DNA of 64,000 nucleotides from Pseudomonas sp. Bout1 (GTDB lineage Bacteria; Pseudomonadota; Gammaproteobacteria; Pseudomonadales; Pseudomonadaceae): NCBI RefSeq assembly GCF_034314165.1, contig NZ_JAVIWK010000001.1, positions 310,001 to 374,000 of the forward strand, read 5' to 3'. Shown piece by piece: positions 46,221 to 55,496 of this stretch (position 1 is its first letter; each line of letters starts with the position of its first letter). The notes under the pieces were generated by a model. It saw only the letters and a program-made list of their open reading frames with translations, ran no database searches and was not told where the DNA came from. The position numbers and the translations under genes were made by a program.

Positions 46221-47459
46221 GGTGGCCTCAGCGGTATCAGGCGCTGTCGGCAGTTGCTCGGGTGTGGCGGGTTGAGGGGGTAGCAACTCGCTGAAGTGCA
46301 CGTTTTCTCCATTGGCGTATTTAAGTGTTGCGCCCAGTTGGCTGCCGTCCGTGCGAAGCAATTTGTACTCGCTCCTGATCAGGTAGGCGCCGATGGATTT
46401 GTTTGCAGGCACGTAGGCAATCACTTCGAACAGGCTGGTCTGGCCCCAGCCTTTGGCCGATGTGGCGGTGTGGGTAAAATCGAGGTCAAGCCGAGCGCAG
46501 ATTTTTAACGGGTGCCCGGATGACCATCCACTCGCCCATCCGATTCCAGTCAAGGCGCGGAGGCCTGCGGACAGGTTGTCGACTTCTCCCCTGTAGACCG
46601 TCCAATTGAAGGTCTTGCTGATCGGGGATGGGTTGTGACCCGTGCTCACCAGAATGTATTGGTCGTTCCTTTCCAATCGATAGGTGGGGCAGTTGCTCAA
46701 TTGCTCGATGGGTGTCAGTTCTGGATCTTTCACTGCAAACCAAGGTAGCTCACACACATGAGGGGCATGTGCCGCGTCCCATAGCGCGCGCTGTTGCGGG
46801 TCCAGCACTGGGGGTAACGGCGGTAGATGGCGGGTATGCAGGGGCAAGTCCAGGCGCAGCGCATGCGTTGTGGTTTGCTGCGTTGGCCTGGCATAGCCGG
46901 TGGCCCCGACAAAGGTACCCGCTGCCAGGTAGGTTTCGCCGGGTGCCGCCTCTGGAGGGCTAATGTTCCAGGCGCTGAAATCATTGTGCGCACCACTGCC
47001 TTTGTCGTTCCAGATCGGTTGGTCCGGGTGGGCGCCAACCACCAGGTCGGCCCTGACGCACCGAACCGTGTTACGTGGCGGCTTCTCATTGCCGACGCCA
47101 CACACCATGCCCAGCGCCACATATCCTCGTGGCGGAATCGGGCGCCAGATAGATACTTCTGCGCGGACCCTTTTGCCGGAATGCCGCCAGACCAACTCGA
47201 AATCATCGGGTGTGCGTAACGCGGTGCCATTTACGTTATCGGCCTCGCTGACCACGGCGACGATCTTGCGATGATTGATGTTGTGATAGTCCCCGATCGC
47301 GACATCGCCCAAGGAAATAAAATTGCTCAATGCGTCCGAGGATGTGCTCGGGCGCCAGAAGGTAACAGCCTGTTGGGACCGGGTACCTTTATCGTTCCAG
47401 ATAGGAGCAAATTCAGTGGTGAAGTTGATGAGCAGGTCTTTGTATTGCAGTGCGTTCAT
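46173..47459 (-). CDS. Vps62-related protein (428 aa)
   Basis: The first ~220 residues match the Vps62/DUF946 pattern known mainly from plants and fungi: AVTFWRPSTSSDALSNFISLGD, then SIWRPIPPRGYVALGMVC and VRCVRADLVV, with the IWNDKGSGAHNDFSAW repeat that closes the beta-prism-like fold. The C-terminal ~200 residues are a different beta-rich region (ICARLDLDFTHTAT..., FEVIAYVPANKSIGAY) with some resemblance to pore-forming toxin domains, but I cannot name it. No signal peptide. ATG 47459 has a GGAGAG ribosome site. Its 3' end runs 48 bases into the convergent binding-protein gene. Confidence 0.78.
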   Translation of the reverse strand: MNALQYKDLLINFTTEFAPIWNDKGTRSQQAVTFWRPSTSSDALSNFISLGDVAIGDYHNINHRKIVAVVSEADNVNGTALRTPDDFELVWRHSGKRVRAEVSIWRPIPPRGYVALGMVCGVGNEKPPRNTVRCVRADLVVGAHPDQPIWNDKGSGAHNDFSAWNISPPEAAPGETYLAAGTFVGATGYARPTQQTTTHALRLDLPLHTRHLPPLPPVLDPQQRALWDAAHAPHVCELPWFAVKDPELTPIEQLSNCPTYRLERNDQYILVSTGHNPSPISKTFNWTVYRGEVDNLSAGLRALTGIGWASGWSSGHPLKICARLDLDFTHTATSAKGWGQTSLFEVIAYVPANKSIGAYLIRSEYKLLRTDGSQLGATLKYANGENVHFSELLPPQPATPEQLPTAPDTAEATLEITPHDGIDDTFVS

Positions 47460-47533
47460 GAGCAGACTCTCCAGTTGATCCAAGGATCCACTATCGGAAA
47501 GTCGGCCAGGTGGTGGGCGGTAGCTATTTAGCG

Positions 47534-48316
47534 CTAGCGGTACGTACCGTTTTTACCGTGGCCGGCCATGGCCTGGTTACTGCGCAGGCTGATCATCAAC
47601 TTGATATCGATCCACTCCACACCCTGAGACTTGAGCTTGGGCAATTCGCGTTCCAGCACTGCCAGGGTTTGCGGGTAAGGGTGGCCGATCATCACCGCCG
47701 AGCCTTGTTTGTGGGCCAGCTTGATGGCGGTTTGCAGTTGGGTGGTGATGGCCGCTTCGGTGCGTTCGTCATCGAGGAACACATCCCGCGAGACGCTGGC
47801 CAGGCCGATCTTTTGCGCCTCGGCAGCGGCAACGGTCTTGGCACTGGTACGGCTGTCGACGAAGAACTTGTGGCGCCGTTGCAACTCACTCATCAACCAG
47901 GCCATGGCCTCTGGCTGCGCCGTCATGCGGCTGCCCATGTGGTTGTTGATGCCGGCCGTATAGGGCACGGCCTTGAAGGCGGCGTCCAGGCGTTTGCCCA
48001 GCTCTTCGATGGGCAGGTCAGGGTGCCAGGCAAACGGGCCGGTGGCCGGGTCCATGGGCATGTGCAGGATCACGATCTCGCCGGCCTTGTGGGCTTCGCG
48101 CGCGAATTCGGCGGCGTGGGGTGTGTCGGGCATGATCGCCGTGGTCACCGGGCCAGGCAGGGCGAGCACGCGACGATCCCGGGGCAGGTTTTGCCCCAGG
48201 TCGTCGATGATCAGGGTCAGGTAGGCTTTGTGTTCGGTGGGCGCGGCACTGGCGGGGTTGCCCTGGGCAACTCCCGCCAGACAGCACAGCAAAGCGACGA
48301 TCAGTGCACAACGCAT
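47534..48316 (-). CDS. divergent polysaccharide deacetylase family protein (YibQ-type)
   Basis: A 260-aa exported protein with a signal peptide (about 1-19) and the YibQ-type NodB-like fold: LIIDDLGQNLPRDRRVLALPGPVTTAIMP, HMPMDP, NNHMGSRMT and IGHPYPQT. The metal-binding D-D and H residues are kept, but catalytic activity in this divergent group is not established. It starts one base after the ctpA stop, and the envC-ctpA-yibQ order is typical of gammaproteobacterial cell-wall operons. Confidence 0.92.
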   Translation of the reverse strand: MRCALIVALLCCLAGVAQGNPASAAPTEHKAYLTLIIDDLGQNLPRDRRVLALPGPVTTAIMPDTPHAAEFAREAHKAGEIVILHMPMDPATGPFAWHPDLPIEELGKRLDAAFKAVPYTAGINNHMGSRMTAQPEAMAWLMSELQRRHKFFVDSRTSAKTVAAAEAQKIGLASVSRDVFLDDERTEAAITTQLQTAIKLAHKQGSAVMIGHPYPQTLAVLERELPKLKSQGVEWIDIKLMISLRSNQAMAGHGKNGTYR

Positions 48317-48317
48317 A

Positions 48318-49625
48318 TCAACGGCTACGCGTAATGCTCAGGCCCTTGAGCAGGCTCAGTGCCTGGGCCAACTGATAGTCGTCGTCCTGTGGCATCGGCT
48401 TGGCTTTCGAGCCGCTGCCGGTTGGCTGGTCGGCACCGCCGTTGCCATTGCCCAGGTGACCTTGCAAGTCAGCTTCCTTGTAGAACTCGCTGTCAGCTTC
48501 GTTGGTGATCTTGGCCTTGCGCACTTCGATGTCTGGCACGATGCCCTGGGCCTGGATCGAGCGACCGTTCGGCGTGTAGTACAGCGCCGTGGTGATCTTC
48601 AGTGCACGGTCGTTATTCAGCGGCAACACGGTTTGCACCGAGCCTTTGCCGAAGCTGGTGGTGCCCATCAGCACGCCGCGTTTCTGGTCCTGCAGGGCGC
48701 CGGCGACGATTTCCGAGGCCGAGGCGCTGCCGCCGTTGATCAGCACGACCATCGGCACGCCTTCACTGAGGTCGTTGCCGGTGGCCGAGAAGCGCAACTC
48801 GGAGTTGGCGATACGGCCCTTGGTGTAGACGATCAGGCCTTTGGTGATGAAATGGTCGACCACTTCCACCGCCGCCTGCAGCACGCCGCCTGGGTTGTTG
48901 CGCAGGTCGAGCACGATGCCGCTGAGTTTCTTGCCATTGTCTTTACGCAGCTTGGCCAGGGCCTTGGCCACTTCGTCGCCGGTCTTGACCTGGAACTGGG
49001 TGATGCGGATGTAACCGTAACCCGACTCCAGCAGTTGGCTCTTCACGCTCTTGACCGTGATGGTCGCGCGCGCCAGGGTCACGTCAAACGGGTTGCCGCC
49101 GTCGCGCACCAGGGTCAGGGTGATTTTCTGGCCGAGCTTGCCGCGCATCTTGTCGACGGCTTCGGTCATGGTCTGGCCACGGGTCGGCTGGCCATTGATC
49201 TTGACGATCAGGTCGCCGGCCTGGATCCCGGCCTTGGAGGCCGGCGTGTCGTCGATCGGCGAGACCACTTTGATCTGGCCGTCTTCGGCGCCGACTTCAA
49301 TGCCCAGGCCACCGAATTCACCGCTGGTGCTTTCCTGCAGTTCGGCGAAATCTTCCGGGCCCAGGTAAGCGGAGTGCGGGTCAAGGTTGCTGAGCATGCC
49401 CTTGATGGCATTTTCCAGCAGTGTCTTGTCGTCTACAGGTTCGACATAAGCGGCCTTGATCCGGTCCATGACCTCGGCAAAGGTGCGCAACTCGTCCAGC
49501 GGCAACGGGGCCTTGGTGGTCGCGGCCGTGGCTGACTGGGCGGTCTGGTCGGCGAATGCCAAAGGCGCGCCTATTACCAGGGCGATCGTCAGGGCCAGCG
49601 ATGTGAGGCGGGACAAATGCAGCAT
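48318..49625 (-). CDS. ctpA: carboxyl-terminal processing protease (S41)
   Basis: A periplasmic serine protease that degrades specific cell-envelope proteins; in P. aeruginosa CtpA controls peptidoglycan hydrolases. A signal peptide ends AFA|DQTAQ, followed by an S41 N-terminal region, a PDZ domain (GLGIEVG..., PASKAGIQAGDLIVKING) and the catalytic domain with NGGSASASE (nucleophile S302) and the lysine in SFGKGSVQTV. Length 435 aa. ATG 49625 begins the signal peptide; the upstream extension to 49775 is not supported. Confidence 0.95.
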   Translation of the reverse strand: MLHLSRLTSLALTIALVIGAPLAFADQTAQSATAATTKAPLPLDELRTFAEVMDRIKAAYVEPVDDKTLLENAIKGMLSNLDPHSAYLGPEDFAELQESTSGEFGGLGIEVGAEDGQIKVVSPIDDTPASKAGIQAGDLIVKINGQPTRGQTMTEAVDKMRGKLGQKITLTLVRDGGNPFDVTLARATITVKSVKSQLLESGYGYIRITQFQVKTGDEVAKALAKLRKDNGKKLSGIVLDLRNNPGGVLQAAVEVVDHFITKGLIVYTKGRIANSELRFSATGNDLSEGVPMVVLINGGSASASEIVAGALQDQKRGVLMGTTSFGKGSVQTVLPLNNDRALKITTALYYTPNGRSIQAQGIVPDIEVRKAKITNEADSEFYKEADLQGHLGNGNGGADQPTGSGSKAKPMPQDDDYQLAQALSLLKGLSITRSR

Positions 49626-49656
49626 GTCGAACGAACTCCTAATGTAGATGCGACCC

Positions 49657-50958
49657 TTATCCTTGGGTGCGGCACCATTGTGCGGGGTCGCTCGGGCGGC
49701 CCTGCTGACGAATAGCGAAGTACAGCGCCGGAGTGTCCTGGCCACCACTGTTACCGACAGTGGAGATGGACTCACCGGCTTTTACAACATCACCTGCCGC
49801 TTTAAGCAAAGTTTGATTGTGGCCGTAAAGGCTCAAATAGCCATTACCGTGGTCAAGAATCACCAACAAACCTGCGCCCCGCAGCCAATCGGCGAACACC
49901 ACACGGCCGCCGTGAATGGCGTGGACCTGTGTGCCGGCACCGGCACTGATCATCACACCGTCCCATTTGGCGCGGGTGTCATCGCCACGGGTTTCACCAA
50001 AGCGTGCCAGTAGTCGACCATCAACAGGCCATGGAAGTTTGCCCCGGGCTGAAGCAAAAGGTCCGCCGAAGGATTCGCCGGCGCTGGAAACCAGCGGGCC
50101 AGGCGCTGCACGCGCCGGTTTACGCGGGGCCGGGGCGTCGGTGGCGCTGGCAACTGCCTCGGCAGCCTCACGCTCGCGCTTTTTTTCGGCTTCCTGCTGG
50201 GCCAGCAGCGCTTTTTGCCGCGCTTGCTCTGCCTCACGGGCCTGGCGAGCCAGGGTTTCCTCGATGGTTTTCAGGACTTTACCGAGGTCAGCCTGGTCTT
50301 GCTCGCGGGCCTGGAGCTTGGCGTCACGGGCCTTCACGTCATCATTGAGCTTGGCCAGCGCCTGCTGGCGCTCCTTGCGCACCTTGTCCAGTTCGTCGCG
50401 CTGGCTGTCGAGGGCGCTTTTCTGGTCGAGCAACTGCGACTGCTGGTTGGCGATTTCTGTTTCAACGTTGGCCAACTGGCGCAGGGTCTCGTTGAAGCTT
50501 TTCAGTTGCTCCAGGCGGGCCTTGCTCAGGTAGTCGTAATAGGTGAGGGTGCGGGCGAATTTTTCCGGGTTCTGCTGATTGAGCAGCAGCTTGAGGTATT
50601 CCTGGCGGCCGTTCTGATAGGCGGCGCGGGCCTGGATCGCGATCAGGCGTTGCTGTTCAACGCGGGCGCTCTGGAGTTTTTTTTTCTCACCGTCGAGTCG
50701 CTCCAGTTCCGACTCGCTCTTCTTTAGTTCTTTTTGCAGCTCCTGGACTTGCTTCTCCAGCTTGCCCATCTCGGTTTCCGTGCCGCGCAGGTCTTTCTGC
50801 ACGCCGGATTTCTCTTCCTGGAGCTTGCCGAGCAGTTTCTTCAGCTCGGTAATGTCCTGACGCGTAGCGTCCAACTGTTGTTGGGTTTGTGCACGCTCAT
50901 CGGCAAACGCCGGTTGGAGCAGGCAGACAAGAGCGAGGGTAATCAAGGCGCGAAGCAT
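49657..50958 (-). CDS. envC: murein hydrolase activator EnvC-type, degenerate LytM
   Basis: A 433-aa periplasmic protein with a signal peptide (to about AFA|DERAQ), a long coiled coil (about 25-270, heptads of QLDATRQDI...) and a C-terminal LytM domain. Some LytM metal ligands are altered: AKWDGVMIS keeps D but lacks the usual H before it, and SLYGHNQ retains the second histidine, consistent with EnvC, which activates amidases rather than cleaving murein. ATG 50958 starts the signal peptide. The operon continues with ctpA 31 bases downstream. Confidence 0.93.
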   Translation of the reverse strand: MLRALITLALVCLLQPAFADERAQTQQQLDATRQDITELKKLLGKLQEEKSGVQKDLRGTETEMGKLEKQVQELQKELKKSESELERLDGEKKKLQSARVEQQRLIAIQARAAYQNGRQEYLKLLLNQQNPEKFARTLTYYDYLSKARLEQLKSFNETLRQLANVETEIANQQSQLLDQKSALDSQRDELDKVRKERQQALAKLNDDVKARDAKLQAREQDQADLGKVLKTIEETLARQAREAEQARQKALLAQQEAEKKREREAAEAVASATDAPAPRKPARAAPGPLVSSAGESFGGPFASARGKLPWPVDGRLLARFGETRGDDTRAKWDGVMISAGAGTQVHAIHGGRVVFADWLRGAGLLVILDHGNGYLSLYGHNQTLLKAAGDVVKAGESISTVGNSGGQDTPALYFAIRQQGRPSDPAQWCRTQG

Positions 50959-51103
50959 AGAGGCGGGCGACACCAGGGAAAGGGACGGCCTAGTATGCCC
51001 GGCCCACGCTGCAAAAAAACGTCCAATTCGGGCTGGCAGGCAAGTTAGGTGCCCAGTGGCGGCAGTATGGCAAAAGGACATCCCTGAAGCCGCCTCCGAA
51101 CCT

Positions 51104-51190
51104 TGTGGGAGCTGGCTTGCCGGCGATGCAGGCACCTCGGTGTTTCAGAGACACTAGGTTGATGCTATCGCTGGCAAGCCAGCTCCTACA
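51104..51190. repeat. REPIN
   Basis: TGTGGGAGCTGGCTTGCC and GGCAAGCCAGCTCCTACA arms around a spacer with GCACCTCGGTGTT. It fills the gap between envC and gpmI. Confidence 0.85.
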
Positions 51191-51211
51191 GGATTACGCG
51201 GTGCTTCGGGA

Positions 51212-52738
51212 TCAGACCAGGATTGAGGTCCCGGTCATCTCTTTCGGCTTCTCCAGACCCATCAGCATCAACATGGTCGGTGCCACGTCGGCCAGCACGC
51301 CGCCGTCACGCACTTTCAGGTCGCGCTTGCCCACGTAGATGAACGGCACCGGCTCGGTGGTGTGGGCAGTGTGGGCCTGGCCGGTGGATTCGTCGGACAT
51401 TTGCTCGCAGTTGCCGTGGTCAGCGGTGATCAGCGCTTCGCCGCCCACCTTGTCCAGGGCGTCGACGATGCGGCCGACGCACAGGTCCAGGCATTCCACA
51501 GCTTTTACGGCGGCTTCGAGGTTGCCGCTGTGGCCCACCATGTCACCGTTGGCGTAGTTGACCACAATCACGTCGTAACGCTGGTGCTCGATGGCGTCGA
51601 CGATCTTGTCCGTGACTTGCGGGGCACTCATTTCTGGCTGCAGGTCGTAGGTGGCGACTTTCGGCGACGGGATCAGGATGCGTTCTTCGCCCGGGAACGG
51701 TTCTTCACGGCCGCCGGAGAAGAAGAAGGTCACGTGGGCGTATTTTTCGGTCTCGGCAATGCGCAGCTGAGTCTTGCCGTTTTTTGCCAGGTAATCGCCC
51801 AGTACGTTTTCCAGGCTGCCCGGGGCGAACGCCGATGGAGCCGGGATGTTGGCGGCGTATTGGGTCAGCATCACGAATTCGACTTTCGGCTGGCGTGCGC
51901 GCTCAAAGTCCTTGAAGCCGTCATCGACAAACACATGGCTCAGTTCGCGGGCACGGTCGGCGCGAAAGTTCATGAACACCAGGGCGTCGCCGTCTTCGAT
52001 CCTGACCGGCTCACCGATGGTGGTGGCTTTGACGAATTCGTCGCTCTCGCCACGGGCGTAGGCGGCTTCCAGGCCTTCCTGGGCGGTGGCGGCGTTGAAT
52101 TCGGCCTGGCCATCGGCGATCAGGTTGTAGGCCTGGGCTACGCGGTCCCAGCGGTTGTCACGGTCCATCGCGAAGTAACGGCCGACCAGGCTGGCGATAC
52201 GGCCCTTGCCGAGGGTCTTGAAGGTTTCGTCCAGCAGTTCGATGGAGGACTGGGCGCTTTTTGGCGGGGTGTCGCGCCCGTCGAGGAAGGCGTGCAGGTA
52301 GATCTTCTCGGCGCCACGCTTGAAGGCCAGTTCGGCCATGGCGATCAGGTGGTCCTGGTGGCTGTGGACGCCGCCGTCCGACAGCAGGCCCATGAAGTGC
52401 ACGGCCTTGCCGGCCTTGACCGCTTTATCCACGGCCGCGCAAATGGTCGGGTTTTCGAAAAACTCGCCGTCGCGGATCGATTTGGTCACGCGGGTGAAGT
52501 CTTGATAGACCACTCGTCCGGCGCCGAGATTCATGTGGCCGACTTCCGAGTTGCCCATTTGGCCGTCCGGCAGGCCAACATCCATGCCCGACCCGGAGAT
52601 AAGGCCGTTCGGTACGGTGGCGCTCAGACGGTCCAGTACTGGCTTGTTGGCCGAGTACACAGCGTTGTCGTGGTGGCTTTCACTGTGTCCGAAGCCATCG
52701 AGAATTATCAGGACCAAAGGTTTAGGCGTGGTAGTCAT
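51212..52738 (-). CDS. gpmI: 2,3-bisphosphoglycerate-independent phosphoglycerate mutase
   Basis: Interconverts 3- and 2-phosphoglycerate in glycolysis. An alkaline-phosphatase-fold enzyme of 508 aa: [13 protein letters not shown] with the metal-binding aspartate and [17 protein letters not shown] with the catalytic serine, then the C-terminal [11 protein letters not shown] 52738 is supported by a GAGAGGAT site and family length; the frame to 52816 is too long. Divergent from the rhodanese-like gene. Confidence 0.97.
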   Translation of the reverse strand: MTTTPKPLVLIILDGFGHSESHHDNAVYSANKPVLDRLSATVPNGLISGSGMDVGLPDGQMGNSEVGHMNLGAGRVVYQDFTRVTKSIRDGEFFENPTICAAVDKAVKAGKAVHFMGLLSDGGVHSHQDHLIAMAELAFKRGAEKIYLHAFLDGRDTPPKSAQSSIELLDETFKTLGKGRIASLVGRYFAMDRDNRWDRVAQAYNLIADGQAEFNAATAQEGLEAAYARGESDEFVKATTIGEPVRIEDGDALVFMNFRADRARELSHVFVDDGFKDFERARQPKVEFVMLTQYAANIPAPSAFAPGSLENVLGDYLAKNGKTQLRIAETEKYAHVTFFFSGGREEPFPGEERILIPSPKVATYDLQPEMSAPQVTDKIVDAIEHQRYDVIVVNYANGDMVGHSGNLEAAVKAVECLDLCVGRIVDALDKVGGEALITADHGNCEQMSDESTGQAHTAHTTEPVPFIYVGKRDLKVRDGGVLADVAPTMLMLMGLEKPKEMTGTSILV

Positions 52739-52889
52739 AGATCCTCTCGCGGCGGTAATGAATGAAGGGAATAGAAAAGGGAGTGGCAGTTTAAAGCGAA
52801 GTTCCGACCACGTCACCGCTTTACGGGGGTTGGCCGACCATGACGGCTGTGTATACTTACCGCCATTTTAACGCCCTGGAACCTCCTTG

Positions 52890-53303
52890 ATGGTTGATCA
52901 CCTGATTGCATTTGCCACTACCCACTATTTGCTCGCTGGTGCGTTCGTCGTACTGCTGGCGCTGCTGATCGCTCACGAAATGAGCCGCGGTGGCCGCAGC
53001 CTCAGCACGTCCGAGCTGACCGCCCTGGTCAACAAGGATGAGGCCGTGGTGGTGGACATTCGTCCCGCCAAGGATTTCGCCGCCGGTCACATTGTTGGCG
53101 CGCTGAACATTCCCCAGGACAAGCTGATTTCGCGCCTGCCCGAGCTGGAGAAGTACAAGGCCAAGACCATCATTCTGGTCGACGCCCAAGGCCAGCACTC
53201 CGGCACCCACGCCCGCGAGATGCTGAAAACCGGTTTCAACGCCGCCAAACTGTCGGGTGGCATCTCCAGCTGGCGTGGCGATAACCTGCCGCTGGTGAAG
53301 TGA
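52890..53303 (+). CDS. rhodanese-like domain membrane protein without catalytic Cys
   Basis: A 137-aa protein with one N-terminal membrane helix (about 12-33) and a cytosolic rhodanese-like domain (VVVDIRPAKDFAAGHIVGALNIPQD). The active-site loop reads ILVDAQGQHSG; D98 occupies the position of the sulfurtransferase cysteine, so it should not transfer sulfur by the normal route. The ATG at 52890 has a GGAACCTCC site; a TTG at 52887 is also in frame. It is followed by grxC after 1 base, which is the conserved order next to secB. Confidence 0.9.
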   Translation: MVDHLIAFATTHYLLAGAFVVLLALLIAHEMSRGGRSLSTSELTALVNKDEAVVVDIRPAKDFAAGHIVGALNIPQDKLISRLPELEKYKAKTIILVDAQGQHSGTHAREMLKTGFNAAKLSGGISSWRGDNLPLVK

Positions 53304-53304
53304 T

Positions 53305-53559
53305 ATGAGCCAGGTTGTCGTTTATTCCAGCGATTATTGCCCTTATTGCATGCGGGCCAAGGCCCTGCTTGAGAAAAAGGGCATTGCCTTCGAAGAGATC
53401 AAGGTTGATGGCAAGCCCCAGGTGCGCGCCGAGATGACCAAGAAAGCGGGGCGCACGTCCGTGCCGCAGATCTGGATCGGCGACAAGCATGTCGGTGGAT
53501 GCGATGACCTGTTCGCACTCGAGCGCGCCGGTAAACTGGATGCGCTGCTTCACGTCTGA
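53305..53559 (+). CDS. grxC: glutaredoxin 3
   Basis: An 84-aa dithiol glutaredoxin with the CPYC active site in SSDYCPYCMRAKALLEKKG, the cis-proline loop TSVPQIWIG and the C-terminal GGCDDLFALE glutathione-binding motif. Reduces disulfides and glutathione mixed disulfides in the cytosol. Located 1 base after the rhodanese-like gene and 42 bases before secB. Confidence 0.97.
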   Translation: MSQVVVYSSDYCPYCMRAKALLEKKGIAFEEIKVDGKPQVRAEMTKKAGRTSVPQIWIGDKHVGGCDDLFALERAGKLDALLHV

Positions 53560-53601
53560 CTCCCAACCCCTAAAAGACCCCAAGATCACGAAGGATCTGC
53601 G

Positions 53602-54087
53602 ATGACTGACCAACAGAACACCGAAGCGGCAGCAGAAGAGGCTCAAGGCCCACAATTTTCCCTGCAGCGTATCTACGTACGTGACTTGTCGTTCGAAGCG
53701 CCAAAAAGCCCGGCGATCTTCCGTCAGGAATGGACCCCAAGCGTTGCGCTGGACCTGAACACCCGTCAAAAGGCTTTGGAAGGCGACTTCCATGAAGTCG
53801 TGCTGACCTTGTCGGTTACTGTCAAGAACGGCGAAGAAGTGGCCTTCATCGCTGAAGTGCAACAGGCCGGTATCTTCCTGATCCAGGGCCTGGACGAAGC
53901 GTCCATGAGCCACACCCTGGGCGCGTTCTGCCCGAACATCCTGTTCCCGTATGCCCGTGAGACCCTGGACAGCCTGGTCACCCGTGGCTCGTTCCCGGCG
54001 CTGATGCTGGCTCCGGTGAACTTCGATGCCCTGTATGCGCAAGAGCTGCAGCGCATGCAACAGGACGGTTCGCCAACGGTTCAGTAA
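53602..54087 (+). CDS. secB: protein-export chaperone SecB
   Basis: A 161-aa cytosolic tetrameric chaperone that keeps preproteins unfolded for SecA. Family features: an acidic N-terminal tail, [47 protein letters not shown] and [36 protein letters not shown]. GrxC-SecB adjacency is conserved in gammaproteobacteria. Confidence 0.98.
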   Translation: MTDQQNTEAAAEEAQGPQFSLQRIYVRDLSFEAPKSPAIFRQEWTPSVALDLNTRQKALEGDFHEVVLTLSVTVKNGEEVAFIAEVQQAGIFLIQGLDEASMSHTLGAFCPNILFPYARETLDSLVTRGSFPALMLAPVNFDALYAQELQRMQQDGSPTVQ

Positions 54088-54107
54088 GAACCCGACGCTG
54101 AACTAAA

Positions 54108-54228
54108 TGTGGGAGCTGGTTCGTGTAGGAGCCGGGCTTGCCAGCGATAGCATCACTGCGGTGTGACTGACACACCTCGGTACTTGCATCGCGGGCAAGC
54201 CCGGCTCCCACACAAACCAGCTCCCACA
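54108..54228. repeat. nested double REPIN
   Basis: The outer arms are TGTGGGAGCTGGTT and AACCAGCTCCCACA, and inside them GTAGGAGCCGGGCTTGCC and GGCAAGCCCGGCTCCCAC. One REP doublet thus lies inside another, giving a long compound hairpin between secB and trmL (convergent). Confidence 0.8.
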
Positions 54229-54243
54229 TTTGTTTGTGCGGCG

Positions 54244-54699
54244 TTACTTGAAACCGAGCTGGCGCCAACCTTCGTAGACCGCGACGGCCACGGTATTGGA
54301 CAGGTTCAGGCTGCGACAGCCTTCGCGCATCGGCAAGCGCAGGCGGTGGCCGTCGGGCAGCGCGTCCAGCACCTCCGCCGGCAGGCCCCGGCTTTCCGGG
54401 CCGAACAGGAAGGCGTCGCCCTCGGCAAAGCTGGCATCATGGAACGGCCGCGAGCCTTTGGTGGTAAACGCGAACAACCGTGGGTGGTTCAGGCTTTCAA
54501 GGCAACTGGCGAGGTCGGCATGGCGTTGCAGGGTGGCGTACTCGTGGTAGTCCAGCCCGGCGCGGCGCAGCCGCTTGTCGTCCATGTCGAAGCCCAGCGG
54601 CTCGATCAAATGCAGGTGGCAGCCACTGTTGGCGCACAGCCTGATAACGTTGCCGGTATTCGGCGGAATTTCTGGTTGAAAAAGGATGACGTGAAACAT
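54244..54699 (-). CDS. trmL: tRNA (cytidine(34)-2'-O)-methyltransferase
   Basis: A 151-aa SPOUT methyltransferase that modifies the wobble position of tRNA-Leu. MFHVILFQPEIPPNTGNVIRLC, LFGPESRGLP (motif 2) and MREGCRSLNLSNTVAVAVYEGWRQ (motif 3 with the trefoil knot) are intact. Normal family length, with the ATG at 54699. It faces the divergent membrane-protein gene with shared CATG start bases. Confidence 0.96.
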   Translation of the reverse strand: MFHVILFQPEIPPNTGNVIRLCANSGCHLHLIEPLGFDMDDKRLRRAGLDYHEYATLQRHADLASCLESLNHPRLFAFTTKGSRPFHDASFAEGDAFLFGPESRGLPAEVLDALPDGHRLRLPMREGCRSLNLSNTVAVAVYEGWRQLGFK

Positions 54700-55138
54700 G
54701 CACGGCTCCGAAGGCAAAGATGCGCTGCATTCTACCCCTGAAGAAGACCCCAGGCCGAAGCTATTGCCACGGGTTTTAGGCTCGTTGGCGATTGTCGGCT
54801 TGATGGTGGGCCTGATGATCGGCCGGCTGACCACGCCAGACCCGGTTGAGCTGCAGCAGGTCGAACCTGCCGTCGATGGCGTTGTGGTGTGGTTCAACAG
54901 CGAACCCAAGCTGCATGGGGAGCATATCGACGGCACCGTGGCGCTGTTGTTCGATGCGCTCGGCAAGGCCCAGGGCGGGCAACTGAAAGTTAACGACAAG
55001 GATGTGAACTGGCGCATTCGCAAGACCGATGGCGGCTTGCTGCTGAACCTGGTGGCGGCTCGGCCGTTGCGCGGGGAATGGTCTGGGGGGAAGGTCGAGG
55101 GACGCTGGCGGTTGGAGATCCATCTCCTGGAAGAATAA
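54698..55138 (+). CDS. hypothetical single-pass membrane protein (146 aa)
   Basis: A basic N-terminus, one membrane helix (about 27-43: VLGSLAIVGLMVGLMIG) and a periplasmic beta-rich domain (VDGVVVWFNSEPKLHG..., GEWSGGKVEGRWRLEIHLLEE). I recognise no family, but the gene has the same position between trmL and ntrC in P. aeruginosa (PA5126 region). The ATG overlaps the trmL start codon on the opposite strand (CATG). The stop is at the edge of the repeat block that follows. Confidence 0.78.
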   Translation: MHGSEGKDALHSTPEEDPRPKLLPRVLGSLAIVGLMVGLMIGRLTTPDPVELQQVEPAVDGVVVWFNSEPKLHGEHIDGTVALLFDALGKAQGGQLKVNDKDVNWRIRKTDGGLLLNLVAARPLRGEWSGGKVEGRWRLEIHLLEE

Positions 55139-55140
55139 AA

Positions 55141-55425
55141 GAGGGAATCCCCGGCCTGCCTGTACCAAGGTTCCCAAAACGGGCTGGGGCTATGGGCGAG
55201 TCGCCTCATAAGCCCCGGGTGTAAAGAAGGGAGTTCCCGGCCTGCCTGTACCAGGGCTCCCAAAACGGGGTGAAGCCAAAGGCTTCGGTGTTAAAGAGGG
55301 AATCCCCGGCCTGCCTGTACCGAGGTTCCCGAAACGGGTGTGGGGCGCGACGCGATCCGCATCAAGCACCCCGGGTGTAAAGAGGGGATTCTCGGCCTGC
55401 CTGTACCAAGGTCCCCGAAACTGGG
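55141..55425 (+). repeat. four-copy tandem repeat, likely modules of an sRNA
   Basis: Four copies of a ~43-base block (GAGGGAATCCCCGGCCTGCC, then TGTACCAAGGTTCCCAAAACGGG) start at 55141, 55226, 55296 and 55382. Between them are variable stretches, several with their own hairpin (for example AAGCC-AAA-GGCTT at about 55273). Spacing is 85, 70 and 86 bases, which is not a multiple of 3 throughout, arguing against a coding repeat. Confidence 0.85.
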
Positions 55426-55496
55426 TAGTAACAGGGTTATTGCAGGGCGCGTGCCAGAACTGCGAAGTGGTGCCAAAAAAAATCTTCATAAAGCGC

